Positions 49,179-59,610 are shown, numbered from the stretch's first letter. The stretch: 64,000 nucleotides of DNA from Candidatus Borkfalkia ceftriaxoniphila (GCF_004134775.1 NZ_SDOZ01000002.1:1586005-1650004), one strand, 5' to 3'. The notes: a model not told the origin generated them from the letters alone. Numbers and translations are program-made.

Positions 49179-50189
49179 TCAGAGTCCGTAAACTTCTTTG
49201 TATATTGCCGTGGAATATTCGGTGTTCACGAGTTCGGAAAATTCCGCGCGTTTTGAAAGTTCTCCCGCGTTTTCGATGATATCCTGCAAACGGTCAAAAC
49301 TGTCTGTCGTCATCGTCATGTCTTTCTGCCAGGAATCGATCTTTTTGTAACTGTCCAGGGAGGTCGCGATAGCCGCCTCGTCCGTGCCGTCGAAATAGGC
49401 GGTCAGATATTTCGCAGCCTCGTTGCTTGCGGTCTCGTTGATATATTTGATGCCTTTCATGATCGCGCGGAGGAATCCTTTCACCGTGTCGGTGTTCTTT
49501 TCGATATAACTCTCTTTCGCGATATAGCAGGTGTAGGGGACTTCGCCCGAGGCTTCTCCCACGGAGGCGACCACGTAGCCCTTGCCCGCCTTTTCGTATT
49601 CGCTGGCGACGGGTTCGAACATGGTGCAGTAATCCGCCGTGCCCGCCTCGAAAGCGCTCGTCATCAGGTTGAAGGCGACGTCGTAATTCATTTTCACGTT
49701 CTGACCGTCGTAAAGTTCGTTGGCGTTGAGCACGTATTCGAACGTCATGGCGGGAACGCCGCCCTTTCTGCCTGCCAGAATTTCTTTGCCTTCGAGATCA
49801 GACCATTTGAAGGTCGCCTTCTCGTCTTTGCGGGAAACGAGGAACGAACCGTCGCGCTTGGTGAGTTGGCCGAAAACGGTGGGCACGTTGTTGCTGCCGC
49901 CGATGAGCACGTAAAGCGCCGCCTCGGGACCGCAGAATCCGATGTCCGCGCTGCCCGAAAGGACCGCGGACATGACCGCGTCCGCGCCGCCGCCGTTGGT
50001 GAGTTCGATTTTGATGCCTTCCTCTTTAAAATAACCGAGCGAGTCCGCCGCGTACATGGGCGCATAAAAAATCGAATGCGTCACTTCGTTCACGCGCACC
50101 TTTTTCAGTCCGTCGTCGTTATTCGCACACGCCGAGAGGGGAAGAATGACCATCATAAAACATAAAATTGCCGTAAGTAGTTTTTTCAA
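49179..50189 (-). CDS. ABC importer substrate-binding lipoprotein (NMT1/SsuA-like)
   Basis: 336 aa, TTG start at 50189 with AAGGAGA. Signal peptide and lipobox LSAC (Cys about residue 21), then the NMT1/SsuA fold: HSIFYAPMYAADSLGYFKEEGIKIELTNGGGADAVMSAV and GSADIGFCGPEAA. It captures the substrate outside the membrane for the permease/ATPase pair. The substrate is undetermined: the fold serves alkanesulfonates, taurine, nitrate and HMP-thiamine precursors, and no diagnostic neighbour or TPP riboswitch is visible. Confidence 0.88.
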   Translation of the reverse strand: MKKLLTAILCFMMVILPLSACANNDDGLKKVRVNEVTHSIFYAPMYAADSLGYFKEEGIKIELTNGGGADAVMSAVLSGSADIGFCGPEAALYVLIGGSNNVPTVFGQLTKRDGSFLVSRKDEKATFKWSDLEGKEILAGRKGGVPAMTFEYVLNANELYDGQNVKMNYDVAFNLMTSAFEAGTADYCTMFEPVASEYEKAGKGYVVASVGEASGEVPYTCYIAKESYIEKNTDTVKGFLRAIMKGIKYINETASNEAAKYLTAYFDGTDEAAIATSLDSYKKIDSWQKDMTMTTDSFDRLQDIIENAGELSKRAEFSELVNTEYSTAIYKEVYGL

Positions 50190-50305
50190 TCGTAGTTCTC
50201 CTTAAAATTGGTTTCAAGTCAAAAACTTTCAATATTACATGGTATGCGCGCGTGTGCAATTTTGACAGCCGACGCAAAAAATTTAAAAGGGGAAAAAGTA
50301 AACGT

Positions 50306-50334
50306 TTGACTTTATGCGAGCGATTTACTATAAT
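50306..50334 (+). promoter_or_regulatory. Promoter of valS
   Basis: TTGACT (50306-50311), 17 bases, TATAAT (50329-50334). The leader of about 65 bases has a small hairpin (CCGTTC with GAACGG) but no T-box. Confidence 0.85.
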
Positions 50335-50405
50335 AGAACAAACTGGGCGATTACGCCGTTCGTTGGTCAAAGAACGGAGCAAATAAAGTAAAGGGACGGT
50401 TCGAT

Positions 50406-53027
50406 ATGGAAATGCAAAAGACTTACAACCCCAAAGATTTCGAGGCGCGGTTGTACGAAGAGTGGGAGAAAAACAACTATTTCAGGGCGGAGGCGGACCC
50501 TTCGAAGATCCCTTTTACCATCGTGATCCCGCCTCCCAACATTACGGGGCAACTGCATCTGGGGCACGCGCTCGACAACACGATCATCGACATTCTGATC
50601 CGCTTCAAGCGCATGCAGGGCTATTCGGCGCTGTATCTTCCCGGCTGCGACCACGCGTCCATCGCCACGGAAGTGAAGATCGTGGAGCAGATGAAAAAAG
50701 AGGGGCTGACGAAAAACGACGTGGGCCGCGAGGGATTTTTAGAGCGCGCCTGGGGCTGGAAAGAACAGTACGGCGGCCGCATTGTCGAACAACTCAAAAA
50801 AATGGGCGTTTCCTGCGACTGGTCGCGTCTCGCTTTTACCATGGACGACAACTGCTCGCGCGCCGTGCGCGAAGTGTTCGTGAACCTCTATGAAAAGGGG
50901 CTCATCTACCGCGGCGACCGCATCATCAACTGGTGCCCGGGCTGCAAGACGGCGCTTTCCGACGCGGAAGTCGAATACACCGAGGACGAGTCCTTTTTCT
51001 GGCATCTCAAATATCCCGTGAAGGGCGAAAACAGGTCCATCACTGTGGCGACCACGCGTCCCGAAACCATGCTGGGCGATACGGCGGTGGCCGTCAATCC
51101 CGCGGACAAGCGGTATGAAGATTTAGTGGGCAAGACGCTCGTTCTTCCCCTCGTGGGAAGAGAGATCCCCGTCGTTGCGGACGATTACGTGGATATGGAA
51201 TTCGGCAGCGGCGCGGTGAAGATCACGCCCGCGCACGATCCGAACGACTTCGAAGTGGGGCTGCGCCACGATCTGGAAGTGATCCGCGTGATGAACGACG
51301 ACGGCACTATGAACGCCGCCGCGGGCAAATACGAGGGACTCGACCGCTTTATCGCGCGTGAAAAGATCGTGGAAGATCTCAAAGCGTGCGGCGCTCTGGT
51401 AAAGATCGAGCCGCACGCGCATAACGTCGGGCACTGCTACCGCTGCAAGAGCACGGTGGAACCCATCGTTTCCAAACAGTGGTTCGTGAAAATGGAGCCG
51501 CTCGCAAAGCCCGCTCTCGACGCCGTGGCGCGCAACAAGATCAAATTCACGCCCGAACGGTTCACGAAAGTTTATAATAACTGGATGGAGGGCATCAAGG
51601 ACTGGTGCATTTCCCGTCAATTGTGGTGGGGCCACCGCATTCCCGTATGGTACTGCCAAGACTGCGGCGAGACCGTCGTTTCCAAGACCGATCCCGACTG
51701 CTGCCCGCACTGTAAAGGGCATGATTTAAAACAGGACGAGGACGTTCTTGACACCTGGTTCTCCTCGGCGCTGTGGCCTTTTTCCACGCTGGGCTATCCC
51801 GACAAGAGTGAAGACCTCAAATATTTTTATCCGACGGACGTGCTGTCCTGCGGCTACGACATCATCTTTTTCTGGGTGGCGAGAATGATTTTCTCGGGTC
51901 TGGAACACATGAAAAAAGTGCCGTTCCGCGACGTTCTGATGCACGGCATCGTGCGCGACGAACAGGGGCGCAAGATGTCCAAATCGCTCGGCAACGGCAT
52001 CGACCCGCTGCTGGTCATCGACGAATACGGCGCCGACTCGCTGCGCTTTTCGCTCATCAACGGCGTGTCGCCCGGCAACGATACCCGTTACAGCCGTTCC
52101 AAAGTCGAGGCGAGCCGCAATTTCATGAACAAGATATGGAACGCTTCGCGTTTCGTCATCATGAACGCGGAGGGCAGAACTATTCCCGATATTCAAGACG
52201 TGAAACTTTCCGCCGCCGACAAATGGATCGTTTCGCGGTTGGAATCGTGCGTCAAAGAAGTGACGCTCAACTTGCAGAAATTCGAACTGGGCATTGCCGC
52301 CGGCATCTTATACGACTTTATGTGGAGCGATTTCTGCGACTGGTATATCGAACTTTGCAAGAGCGCCCTCTACGGCGACGACGAGGCGAAAAAGAGCGCA
52401 ACGCTCGGCGTATTGTGTTTCGTTCTGGAAAACGCGCTCAAACTGTTGCATCCCTATATCCCGTATATCACCGAGGAAATTTACCAAAACCTGCCCAACG
52501 TTTCGGGCAGTATCATGGTTTCGGAATTTCCCCGTTACAATTCCAAACTCGCTTATAAAAAGGAGGCGAAGGCTTTCGAGCGGGTGATGGAAGTCATCCG
52601 CGTCGTGCGGAACATGAAGGCGTCCGTGGGCTGTCCCGCGGCGAAAAAGGTAAAATTGTTCGTTTCGACTTCCAACAAAGCCTACGTTAACGCCAACACG
52701 ACGAGTATATTGAAACTTGCGGGCGCGAGCGAGATCGTGTTCTGCGACAACGGCGCGTGCATCGGCGAAAAGACGGTTTCGCAGGTGACGGAACTGTGCA
52801 CCGTGTATATCGCGCTCGGAGATATGGTGGACCTCGAAAAGGAACGCGCCAGATTGCAGGGCGAACTCGAACGCGTCGTCGGCGAGATCGGCCGCGCGGA
52901 CGGCAAACTGCATAACCGCGGATTTATGGACAAGGCGCCGAAAAATCTCGTGGAGGCGGAGCGCGCGAAACTGGAAAAATTCATCGAGATGAAAGCCAAG
53001 ATCGAAGCGCAGTTGCGGGAACTGTAA
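50406..53027 (+). CDS. valS: Valyl-tRNA synthetase
   Basis: 873 aa, full length for the family. Class I synthetase charging tRNA-Val: HIGH motif [13 protein letters not shown] near residue 48, CP1 editing domain with [22 protein letters not shown] loop [11 protein letters not shown] near 522, anticodon-binding domain, and a C-terminal coiled coil ([14 protein letters not shown]). Its stop is followed one base later by the next gene. Confidence 0.97.
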   Translation: MEMQKTYNPKDFEARLYEEWEKNNYFRAEADPSKIPFTIVIPPPNITGQLHLGHALDNTIIDILIRFKRMQGYSALYLPGCDHASIATEVKIVEQMKKEGLTKNDVGREGFLERAWGWKEQYGGRIVEQLKKMGVSCDWSRLAFTMDDNCSRAVREVFVNLYEKGLIYRGDRIINWCPGCKTALSDAEVEYTEDESFFWHLKYPVKGENRSITVATTRPETMLGDTAVAVNPADKRYEDLVGKTLVLPLVGREIPVVADDYVDMEFGSGAVKITPAHDPNDFEVGLRHDLEVIRVMNDDGTMNAAAGKYEGLDRFIAREKIVEDLKACGALVKIEPHAHNVGHCYRCKSTVEPIVSKQWFVKMEPLAKPALDAVARNKIKFTPERFTKVYNNWMEGIKDWCISRQLWWGHRIPVWYCQDCGETVVSKTDPDCCPHCKGHDLKQDEDVLDTWFSSALWPFSTLGYPDKSEDLKYFYPTDVLSCGYDIIFFWVARMIFSGLEHMKKVPFRDVLMHGIVRDEQGRKMSKSLGNGIDPLLVIDEYGADSLRFSLINGVSPGNDTRYSRSKVEASRNFMNKIWNASRFVIMNAEGRTIPDIQDVKLSAADKWIVSRLESCVKEVTLNLQKFELGIAAGILYDFMWSDFCDWYIELCKSALYGDDEAKKSATLGVLCFVLENALKLLHPYIPYITEEIYQNLPNVSGSIMVSEFPRYNSKLAYKKEAKAFERVMEVIRVVRNMKASVGCPAAKKVKLFVSTSNKAYVNANTTSILKLAGASEIVFCDNGACIGEKTVSQVTELCTVYIALGDMVDLEKERARLQGELERVVGEIGRADGKLHNRGFMDKAPKNLVEAERAKLEKFIEMKAKIEAQLREL

Positions 53028-53028
53028 G

Positions 53029-53949
53029 ATGAACGAAAAATTGCGGGCGTTTGCCGAAAAAAACGCCCTTACCCTGCGCAAAAACGGCTGTTACGGACAA
53101 CTTTTCGGATACCAGACGGGGCTGTATATCAACCGATTCGCCAATCCGCAGTACGTGCTTTGTATTTCCGCGCACACCGCCGCGGCGGCGGAGCAGATCA
53201 GATCCTTTCTCAAAAAGAAAAAGGACGATTTGAAACTGACGGGTTTCGACGTTCTGGGCGTCGGCGTCATTTTGTTTCCCGCGCTGTATTTTTCGGTTTA
53301 CGAACAGATCGAAAAGATATTCAAGACGGTGGCGGATTTCCTGAAATCCAAAAACGTGGCGGGCGGAGATACGTGCCCGTACTGCGGCGCAAAGATGACG
53401 GAAAAAACGCTCGTTTCCGACGGCGGTCATTGTTTTTACGTGCACGAAGCGTGTTTTAACGCGAATTTGCAACTCGTAAAGGAAGCGGAAAAAGAAGAAA
53501 AAAGTTCTCCCGACCGTTACGGAAGAGGATTTCTCGGCGCGGTTTTGGGCGCGCTGATCGGCGCTCTTGCTTTCGTCGGGCTGTTCGCGTGGGGATATTT
53601 CGAGGTGATCGCGCCCGTTATCGGCGTCGTCGCCGCGCATTATCTGTACGGCGCGTTGGGCGGGAAACCTTCGGTAAAGAAAATCGTCACGGTGGGAGTC
53701 GTCTGCCTCGTATTTACGCTTGCATCTTTTTTTGCCTGTTATTTCGTGCAGATCGCGCTTTCCAAGCCCGATGCGGGGCTTTTCGCGGAGTTGAAACGGC
53801 TGTTTGCCGAAAAGGAAGGCTATGCGTCGCGCTTTATCGTCACGTTGGTATTTTCCTGCGTCGCGGTGGGGGTGGGGCTGGTATACAGCGTTTACGCCAC
53901 GCTCAAAAGCCTGCGGCGGCCCGCGCAAGATCTCAAAAAAATATCTTAA
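53029..53949 (+). CDS. Membrane protein with zinc-finger-like motif
   Basis: 306 aa, one base after valS. A soluble N-terminal domain (about 1-110) is followed by a Cys/His cluster (CPYCGAKM near residue 122, then GHCFYVHEACF), likely a zinc site. Four hydrophobic helices (about 165-185, 190-205, 220-245 and 280-300) follow. It resembles no family I can name. Probably cotranscribed with valS. Confidence 0.6.
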   Translation: MNEKLRAFAEKNALTLRKNGCYGQLFGYQTGLYINRFANPQYVLCISAHTAAAAEQIRSFLKKKKDDLKLTGFDVLGVGVILFPALYFSVYEQIEKIFKTVADFLKSKNVAGGDTCPYCGAKMTEKTLVSDGGHCFYVHEACFNANLQLVKEAEKEEKSSPDRYGRGFLGAVLGALIGALAFVGLFAWGYFEVIAPVIGVVAAHYLYGALGGKPSVKKIVTVGVVCLVFTLASFFACYFVQIALSKPDAGLFAELKRLFAEKEGYASRFIVTLVFSCVAVGVGLVYSVYATLKSLRRPAQDLKKIS

Positions 53950-53956
53950 AGGCAAG

Positions 53957-53988
53957 GCGCCGTTTCGGAAATTCAGAAACGGCGCTTT
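53957..53988 (+). terminator. Terminator after the valS operon, first hairpin
   Basis: Stem GCGCCGTTTC (53957-53966) with GAAACGGCGC (53976-53985), followed by a short TTT. Confidence 0.6.
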
Positions 53989-54006
53989 ACTTAAAATTTT
54001 GTACTA

Positions 54007-54055
54007 ACAAAACGCAGCCCCCGACGGGTATCCGTCGGGGGCTGCGTTTTGTTTT
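54007..54055. terminator. Strong bidirectional terminator
   Basis: A perfect 21-bp stem (54007-54027 with 54032-54052), 4-base loop, with TTTT on the plus side. It lies 1-2 bases from the end of the convergent minus-strand gene and overlaps its stop. Confidence 0.85.
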
Positions 54056-56567
54056 ATTCCAAGGTGGGTTTTCTTCGTAACAGTAAGTAGCATACGCTGA
54101 GCAGCACCGCAGCGGTGACCACCATCACGATGACCAACGTCACGATGACGAGGGGGGACGCTTCGCTCAAGGAGGAGGTTTCTATTTCTCCGAAATACAC
54201 GACGCCGTCCTGTTCATAGGAAACCAAGCAGTATCCTTCTTTGTCCGTCGCGCCGTCGTAGACTTTCAGACGCTCTTTATTTTCCAGCGTGATACGCGCG
54301 CCCTGTTCGCTTTCGAGCGTGACGCTCTTTCCTTTTTTCAGTTGCTGATAGTGGAAATTCTCGTTTTCGAGCGCCGCGATATTCGCGTCGGTCACAAAGG
54401 TCGCGGGAATAAATCCGTACGCGTCGCCGACCTGTACGAAATAATACTCGTTGTCGAGCGAGCCGTCCGCAAGGGAAACTTTTCCCAATACCGCCACCGC
54501 GCTGCTGCGTTTGAGTCGATCTTTTATCGTAAATTCCTGCATGGCGGGGCGGCTGTACAGATTGACGTCGCTGGACAGATAGCCGGTCTTCTTGATTTCG
54601 CTGAAATAATCCGCAACGACTGCGGGCGTTTCCGCGCTTCCCTTTGCGATCAGACAGACGTCATACGTATGAATGGGCGATGTGATCCCCTCTCCTACGG
54701 GGATATATTCATAAAACAGAACGACATATCCCGCGTCGGTTTCTCCCAAAACGACGCCCTTGCAATCTTCCTCCAAACGGCGGTAGGAGCGGTAGGGAAG
54801 ATAAGCCGAATCGCTTTCGAGCGATTTGATATCGAGTGACACCGCAACGGAGCCCGCCTTCACTTCGACGATCAGATCATCTTTTGAGGGCTGCGTTTCG
54901 TACAGGGAGTTATACAGCCCGTCCGCCGAAATATTGTTGAGCGTGGAAATTCCGAGATCTGTGCGCACGATAAATCCGTCGGAGAGAATGTATGCGCTGC
55001 CGTCGGTCAGACCGAATGCGAAGGAGATCGCTTTTTTATTGCCGCCGCCGTATACGTATTCGGAAAAATTTATCTCGCGCGTATTGGTTTTTCCTTGAGA
55101 AAAGATGGTTATTTTGTTTTCGCTGAGACCGTATAAATTGCCCGCGAAGTCGACGAGCAGTTTTTTGCATGAAGAATCCATTTGAGTGATTTTTACGGAA
55201 GAACTGGTCCCGCTCGCCAGAAACTGCGCTTCTACATATTTATCGATCTGGCCCGATTTGGAAAGCACAAACAGATTGCCGTAAATATCCGCCGCGACGC
55301 TGACGGGATTCTCGATATTCGGTGTGCCTGCTTCGCGAATCGTCGCCGTGCTTTCGTCGACGGCGTAACTGTTGGCCCCGTCGTTTGAAAGAATATAGAA
55401 GGTGCCCATCGCATAGGTAACGGAAATAATTGAATTTTCGATCGTTTCGATGTTGCCCAAGGAATTATTTTCGTAATCGTATAAATAGGCTTTGGAGCCG
55501 CTCACAACGAGATATGCGTCTTTTCCTGCACATACGAATTCGGGGGCGGTCGCGGGCGCGGCGTTCTTGTATGATACGCCGTCGTACACGGTGACGCGCT
55601 TATTCCCGTTATCCGCGATCACGAGTTTGCCGTCATAGACGGAAAGGTCTGTGGCGGCGTTGAGTCGGTTGTCGGACAAGGAATACTTGCCGATTTCATA
55701 ATCGGTAAAATCTTTTTTCGTCAGATCGTACTGTATGATCCCGTTTGGCGTCAGCGCGTAGATCAAATCTTTGTAATATTTAACGACGGTAATGTTTTTT
55801 GTTTTACAAACGCTTTCACTTTCATTTTTAAGATAGAGAAAACCGCCGGTATTGGAATATACGATATCGTACTTGTTTTCTCCAATGATTGTAAAGTTGC
55901 TGATCGTATCTGCCGTGTCGTATGTATGATCTACGGAGTCAGGCGAGCATTTGTAAACGTTTTTATTGGAAGAAAAGTAAATAATTCCGTTGTATAAAGA
56001 AAAAGAAGGCTTAATATCGGTATTAAAGGGAATTTCATTTATCTGTTTGTCTTGCCACTGAATGTTCAGTTCTTCTATCGTCGCATAATATACGTTGCTG
56101 TTTGAGCCTGTTTGAATGGCGTAGTATATTTCGTTGCCATTGATGAGCATGGCGGACGCTCTGAAAGATTCGATCCTTTCGTGGGACGAGAATGTGCTGC
56201 ACGAGATATAATTAACGTAATTTCCCGTTTCTAAAAAGAAAAGATAATCGCCCGACGAACAACTGTAAAAATTGAGAGAAGACAGCGTGTTTTGCGTTGC
56301 GTACGAATAGGAACGGTACTCTTGCGAGGATTTATCGTACAAATAGATGACCGCGCTGTCAACGCTTTGATTATCCGCGATCGCGATGTATCGCTCGGAG
56401 ATGGCAAAGTCCGAGGGTTTAGTCAGTTCCAGATACTGCTCGTAGGAGGAGGGCAGAAAGAGCGCGCCGGGATGATCGTCCGATGCCGAAGGCTCCGCAA
56501 ACGCGAATGCCGCGGAAAGGGAACAGAGCGTCAATATCGTTGTCAGGTATGCAATGAGTTTTTTCAT
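54054..56567 (-). CDS. Secreted beta-propeller-like protein with SH3-like and TM C-terminus
   Basis: 837 aa. Signal peptide ending AFAE (about residue 25). A long region (about 45-560) of beta-strand repeats of the propeller type (LSVYDGKLVIADNGNKRVTVYD is NHL-like). Then SH3-like domains at about 640-790 (GYLSSDVNLYSRPAMQEFTIK, FVQVGDAYGFIPATFV), and a final TM helix (about 800-828) with basic tail RRKPTLE, so it is anchored by its C-terminus with the bulk outside. The base composition is somewhat more AT-rich than the neighbours. A promoter lies upstream. Its tail resembles the shorter protein at 57360. Confidence 0.7.
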   Translation of the reverse strand: MKKLIAYLTTILTLCSLSAAFAFAEPSASDDHPGALFLPSSYEQYLELTKPSDFAISERYIAIADNQSVDSAVIYLYDKSSQEYRSYSYATQNTLSSLNFYSCSSGDYLFFLETGNYVNYISCSTFSSHERIESFRASAMLINGNEIYYAIQTGSNSNVYYATIEELNIQWQDKQINEIPFNTDIKPSFSLYNGIIYFSSNKNVYKCSPDSVDHTYDTADTISNFTIIGENKYDIVYSNTGGFLYLKNESESVCKTKNITVVKYYKDLIYALTPNGIIQYDLTKKDFTDYEIGKYSLSDNRLNAATDLSVYDGKLVIADNGNKRVTVYDGVSYKNAAPATAPEFVCAGKDAYLVVSGSKAYLYDYENNSLGNIETIENSIISVTYAMGTFYILSNDGANSYAVDESTATIREAGTPNIENPVSVAADIYGNLFVLSKSGQIDKYVEAQFLASGTSSSVKITQMDSSCKKLLVDFAGNLYGLSENKITIFSQGKTNTREINFSEYVYGGGNKKAISFAFGLTDGSAYILSDGFIVRTDLGISTLNNISADGLYNSLYETQPSKDDLIVEVKAGSVAVSLDIKSLESDSAYLPYRSYRRLEEDCKGVVLGETDAGYVVLFYEYIPVGEGITSPIHTYDVCLIAKGSAETPAVVADYFSEIKKTGYLSSDVNLYSRPAMQEFTIKDRLKRSSAVAVLGKVSLADGSLDNEYYFVQVGDAYGFIPATFVTDANIAALENENFHYQQLKKGKSVTLESEQGARITLENKERLKVYDGATDKEGYCLVSYEQDGVVYFGEIETSSLSEASPLVIVTLVIVMVVTAAVLLSVCYLLLRRKPTLE

Positions 56568-56605
56568 GAGTTTCCCGTAATTTCTTTATTTGTAAATACG
56601 GTTTG

Positions 56606-56634
56606 ATTATAGCATACTTTTTTTTCTTTGTCGA
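56606..56634 (-). promoter_or_regulatory. Promoter of the propeller-protein gene
   Basis: Minus strand TCGACA (56634-56629), 17 bases, TATAAT (56611-56606). The -35 lies in the palindrome TTGTCGACAA. Confidence 0.6.
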
Positions 56635-56771
56635 CAATATTCTCTCTTTTTCGTTTTGCACTCCCGCAAAATTTCCCAAAAACTTTATAAAACAGGCGAA
56701 CGGGTGCTTGATTTATATGGTAAAATATGGATAAAATACGAACATATGTTTGTTTTTTGTGTCAGTTATCA

Positions 56772-56800
56772 TTTCAAAACAGCGTTTCGTATGCCATAAT
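56772..56800 (+). promoter_or_regulatory. Promoter of the phage-type regulator gene
   Basis: TTTCAA (56772-56777), 17 bases, CATAAT (56795-56800). Confidence 0.5.
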
Positions 56801-56819
56801 AGAGGTCGAAGGGAACATT

Positions 56820-57359
56820 ATGCGGGGTAAATCGATGAAAGATTATCAAAAAGCGATGTTGTACGTATATCCGCGCATCGGGAAGATCATTCGGGATATC
56901 GACGGAATGGTCGAGGCGCAGGCTTTTTGCTGTTTCGGCACGGAAAGTTGCGAAAAAACCGCCGAACGTATCGCGGGGTATATGTGTGCGAAGAGCAGTT
57001 TCGTTATTTTAAAGGGCGCGCTGGAAAATATTTTGTCGCGGCTGACGAAAGACGAGCGGTATATGCTCGAATATAAATATTTCCGGCGCCGCAGCAAACT
57101 GGAAGGGGAATTCTGCGGCTATGCGCTCGACTGCAACGAGCGCACCTATTTCCGCCGTCAGGCGCGGCTTTCGGAAAAACTGAACGCCTCGTTTCTGCAC
57201 GAAGGCATGGACGAGGCGTGGTTTACGGGAAATTTTTCCCACGTGGGATTCATGATGAGCGCGAAAGAGAACTTGCGCGGCCGCGGTTCGATGACGGACA
57301 AGCGCAGCGTAAAAGGGCTTGCCTGCACGAACGCCCGCGCAAGAGCGCGGGCGGAATGA
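56820..57359 (+). CDS. Phage-type transcription regulator (ArpU/sigma-like)
   Basis: 179 aa from ATG 56820 (site GAAGGGA); an upstream frame to 56727 would cross the promoter. The middle part (ALENILSRLTKDERYMLEYKY.. then a CNERTYFRRQARLSEKL helix-turn-helix-like stretch) resembles sigma-region-4-like phage late-gene regulators of the ArpU/RinA type. The C-terminal tail is Arg/Ala rich. It lies just upstream of the phage head module and may activate it. The family call is tentative. Its stop touches the stop of the convergent gene. Confidence 0.45.
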   Translation: MRGKSMKDYQKAMLYVYPRIGKIIRDIDGMVEAQAFCCFGTESCEKTAERIAGYMCAKSSFVILKGALENILSRLTKDERYMLEYKYFRRRSKLEGEFCGYALDCNERTYFRRQARLSEKLNASFLHEGMDEAWFTGNFSHVGFMMSAKENLRGRGSMTDKRSVKGLACTNARARARAE

Positions 57360-58061
57360 TCAGTAATTTTCGTTTTCGTCGTAAAAGGGATCGCGCGGCT
57401 TTTTCGCCGTCTTTTGCGGGCGGAAGAGAAAATAGACCGCGCCGACGGCGAACACGGCGAGCGTGCAGATGAGCACGATGCGCACGGCATTGCCCTGCGC
57501 GGAAATCGTTCCTTGGCCCGTATCGGGTTTATTGACTTCGGTATGTTCGGTATTGACGGGATATTCGGGCTTGGAACAACTCTTGGCAGGCACGTAGCCG
57601 AAGGCGCCGTCGCGGTTCACGTAATAATAGACGCTCGTGCCGAAATTGAATTCGCCGTAGTACACGACTTCCGCGGTAAACGTGGAGAGCGGATCGTCGG
57701 GAAGAAAGGAGCCGTCCACCGAATATGTAACGGTGATCTTGTATTCCAAAAAGGGCGTGACGGGCGTGTAGTCCACGGGAACGATTTCCGTCTTTTTGCA
57801 ATAGCCCTTGACCGCCTTGTAGTCGGAACGGTCGGTGAGATAGGAAACGTAATAAAACTGCGCCGTCTCGCCGAGGATCTGCACGAAATAAGTGCGGGGC
57901 AGGGTGAACAGTCCGTCCGATTCGTCGGGCGAGCCGTACAGATAGACTCCCTCCGACTCGATGCGCGCGTAACTTTGGGTATCGTCCGCATATGCAGTCC
58001 GTGCGGCGGCGAAAGGTATGAGCAGCATCGCCAATAGCAACGGAAAGATGAGTTTTTTCAT
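57360..58061 (-). CDS. Surface protein with SH3-like domains and C-terminal anchor
   Basis: 233 aa. Signal peptide (cleavage after TAYA, about residue 25), two SH3-like stretches (VYLYGSPDESDGLFTLPRTY.. and YYYVNRDGAFGYVPA), a Pro/Thr linker, then a TM helix (about 195-215) and basic tail. It looks like a short relative of the propeller protein's C-terminus. AAGGAGATC precedes the ATG. Its stop and that of the convergent gene meet in TGATCA (57357-57362). Confidence 0.65.
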   Translation of the reverse strand: MKKLIFPLLLAMLLIPFAAARTAYADDTQSYARIESEGVYLYGSPDESDGLFTLPRTYFVQILGETAQFYYVSYLTDRSDYKAVKGYCKKTEIVPVDYTPVTPFLEYKITVTYSVDGSFLPDDPLSTFTAEVVYYGEFNFGTSVYYYVNRDGAFGYVPAKSCSKPEYPVNTEHTEVNKPDTGQGTISAQGNAVRIVLICTLAVFAVGAVYFLFRPQKTAKKPRDPFYDENENY

Positions 58062-58175
58062 ATCAGATCTCCTTATGTCTTATCGTCCCGTAAAAAGGGG
58101 GAACAGTGACTATTGTACCGCGGGCGGCGGGGCAGATATCGGAGAAATATGTAAAAACACGATAGGTTTTGTCAT

Positions 58176-59606
58176 ATGCTTGAACGGGAAATTATCGAAC
58201 GGATACGCGAGATCGAGGCGGAGGAAGCGCGCCGCCGCGCGGGCGACTTTCTTTCAAAATACAATGCAGGGCGCAAAAAACACAAAAAGCAGATGGCTTT
58301 TCATAAATGCAGAAAGCGCAACCGCTGGGTGTTCGGCGGCAACCGAAGCGGCAAGACCGAGTGCGGCGCGGTGGAATGCGTCTATATGGCGCGGGGCGTC
58401 CATCCCTACCGCAAGAACAAAAAGGACACCTTCGGCTGGGTGGTGTCCCTTTCGCAGCAGGTGCAGAGGGACGTGGCGCAAAAGAAAGTTTTACACTATC
58501 TGCGTCCCGACTGGATCGAGTCCGTCACCATGCTTTCGGGGCGCAAAGACAGCGCCGAGTCGGGCGTGATCGACCAGATCCGCGTCAGAAACGTGTTCGG
58601 CGGCATTTCGGTGATCGGGTTCAAGAGCTGCGACCAGGGGCGGGAAAAGTTTCAGGGCAGTTCTCTGGATTACGTGTGGTTCGACGAGGAGCCGCCCAAA
58701 GATATCTACGACGAATGCCGAATGCGCGTGCTGGATCAATGCGGCGACATTTTCGGCACCATGACGCCGCTCAAAGGCATCACCTTTTTATACGACGAGA
58801 TTTACCTAAACCGATACGAAAATCCCGAGATCTGGTACGAGTTTATGGAGTGGGGCGACAATCCCTTTTTAAAAAAGAGCGAGATCGCGCTTTTGACGGA
58901 GGCGATGGGGGAAAACGAACTTCTGAGCCGCCGTTACGGGAAATTCGCCGTGAACGAGGGGCTCGTCTATCCCGAGTTCGATGAGAATATACACGTGATC
59001 GAGCCGTTTTCCGTTCCCTTCGAGTGGCAGGACACGATCTCCATCGATCCCGGGCTCAACAATCCTCTCTCCGCGCACTGGTACTGCGTGGATTTCGACG
59101 ACAATATATACGTGGTCGCGGAACACTACGAGGCGAAACGGGACATCGATTACCACGCGGCGGCGATCAAGCGGATCAGCGCGGCGCTCGGCTGGCACAC
59201 GGACGGTAAGGGGCGCGTCGGCGCGCTCATCGATTCGGCGGCGAACCAGCGCACGCTGGCAGGCTCGAAAAGCGTGAGCGAACTGTTCTGGGAACGCGGT
59301 ATTCAGGTGAACGCCAACGTCAACAAAGACCTGTTTGCGGGCATCGCGCGGGTGAAAAACGCATTGAAAGGGGAAGGGGGAAAGCCGCGGCTGTATATTT
59401 TCAGCAACTGCGTCCATCTCATCCGCGAACTGAAAGGATATTTCTGGGGTACGGGCGACGTGCCGAAAAAGAGGGACGACCACGCCCTCGACGAACTGCG
59501 CTATTATATCATGAGCAAGCCGCACAACGCGCCGCCCGAAAAGCCCTTGACGGCGGTGCAGCGGGATAAACTGCGGCTTTCGCGGGGGCGCAAAAGGAGC
59601 GTGTGA
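58176..59606 (+). CDS. Phage terminase large subunit
   Basis: 476 aa. Packaging motor and nuclease. Walker A FGGNRSGKTE near residue 53, Walker B YVWFDEEPP near 167, coupling motif FGTMTPLKG, and RNase H-type nuclease Asp residues in SIDPGLN (about 290), LIDSAANQ and DHALDELRYY. Full length, intact motor and nuclease. It opens a tight plus-strand head operon. The site before the ATG is weak (GATAGG). Confidence 0.92.
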   Translation: MLEREIIERIREIEAEEARRRAGDFLSKYNAGRKKHKKQMAFHKCRKRNRWVFGGNRSGKTECGAVECVYMARGVHPYRKNKKDTFGWVVSLSQQVQRDVAQKKVLHYLRPDWIESVTMLSGRKDSAESGVIDQIRVRNVFGGISVIGFKSCDQGREKFQGSSLDYVWFDEEPPKDIYDECRMRVLDQCGDIFGTMTPLKGITFLYDEIYLNRYENPEIWYEFMEWGDNPFLKKSEIALLTEAMGENELLSRRYGKFAVNEGLVYPEFDENIHVIEPFSVPFEWQDTISIDPGLNNPLSAHWYCVDFDDNIYVVAEHYEAKRDIDYHAAAIKRISAALGWHTDGKGRVGALIDSAANQRTLAGSKSVSELFWERGIQVNANVNKDLFAGIARVKNALKGEGGKPRLYIFSNCVHLIRELKGYFWGTGDVPKKRDDHALDELRYYIMSKPHNAPPEKPLTAVQRDKLRLSRGRKRSV

Positions 59607-59610
59607 AATT

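Noticed and set aside
50190..50290. TPP riboswitch before the ABC importer
   Set aside because: No CTGAGA or ACCTGATCTGGATAATGCC-like elements on the minus strand.
54007..54055. 21-bp inverted repeat as a phage att site or insertion-sequence end
   Set aside because: It is a single perfect hairpin with T-run between convergent genes; a terminator explains it fully.
56727..56819. Longer N-terminus for the phage-type regulator
   Set aside because: It would run through the likely promoter; ATG 56820 has a ribosome site.
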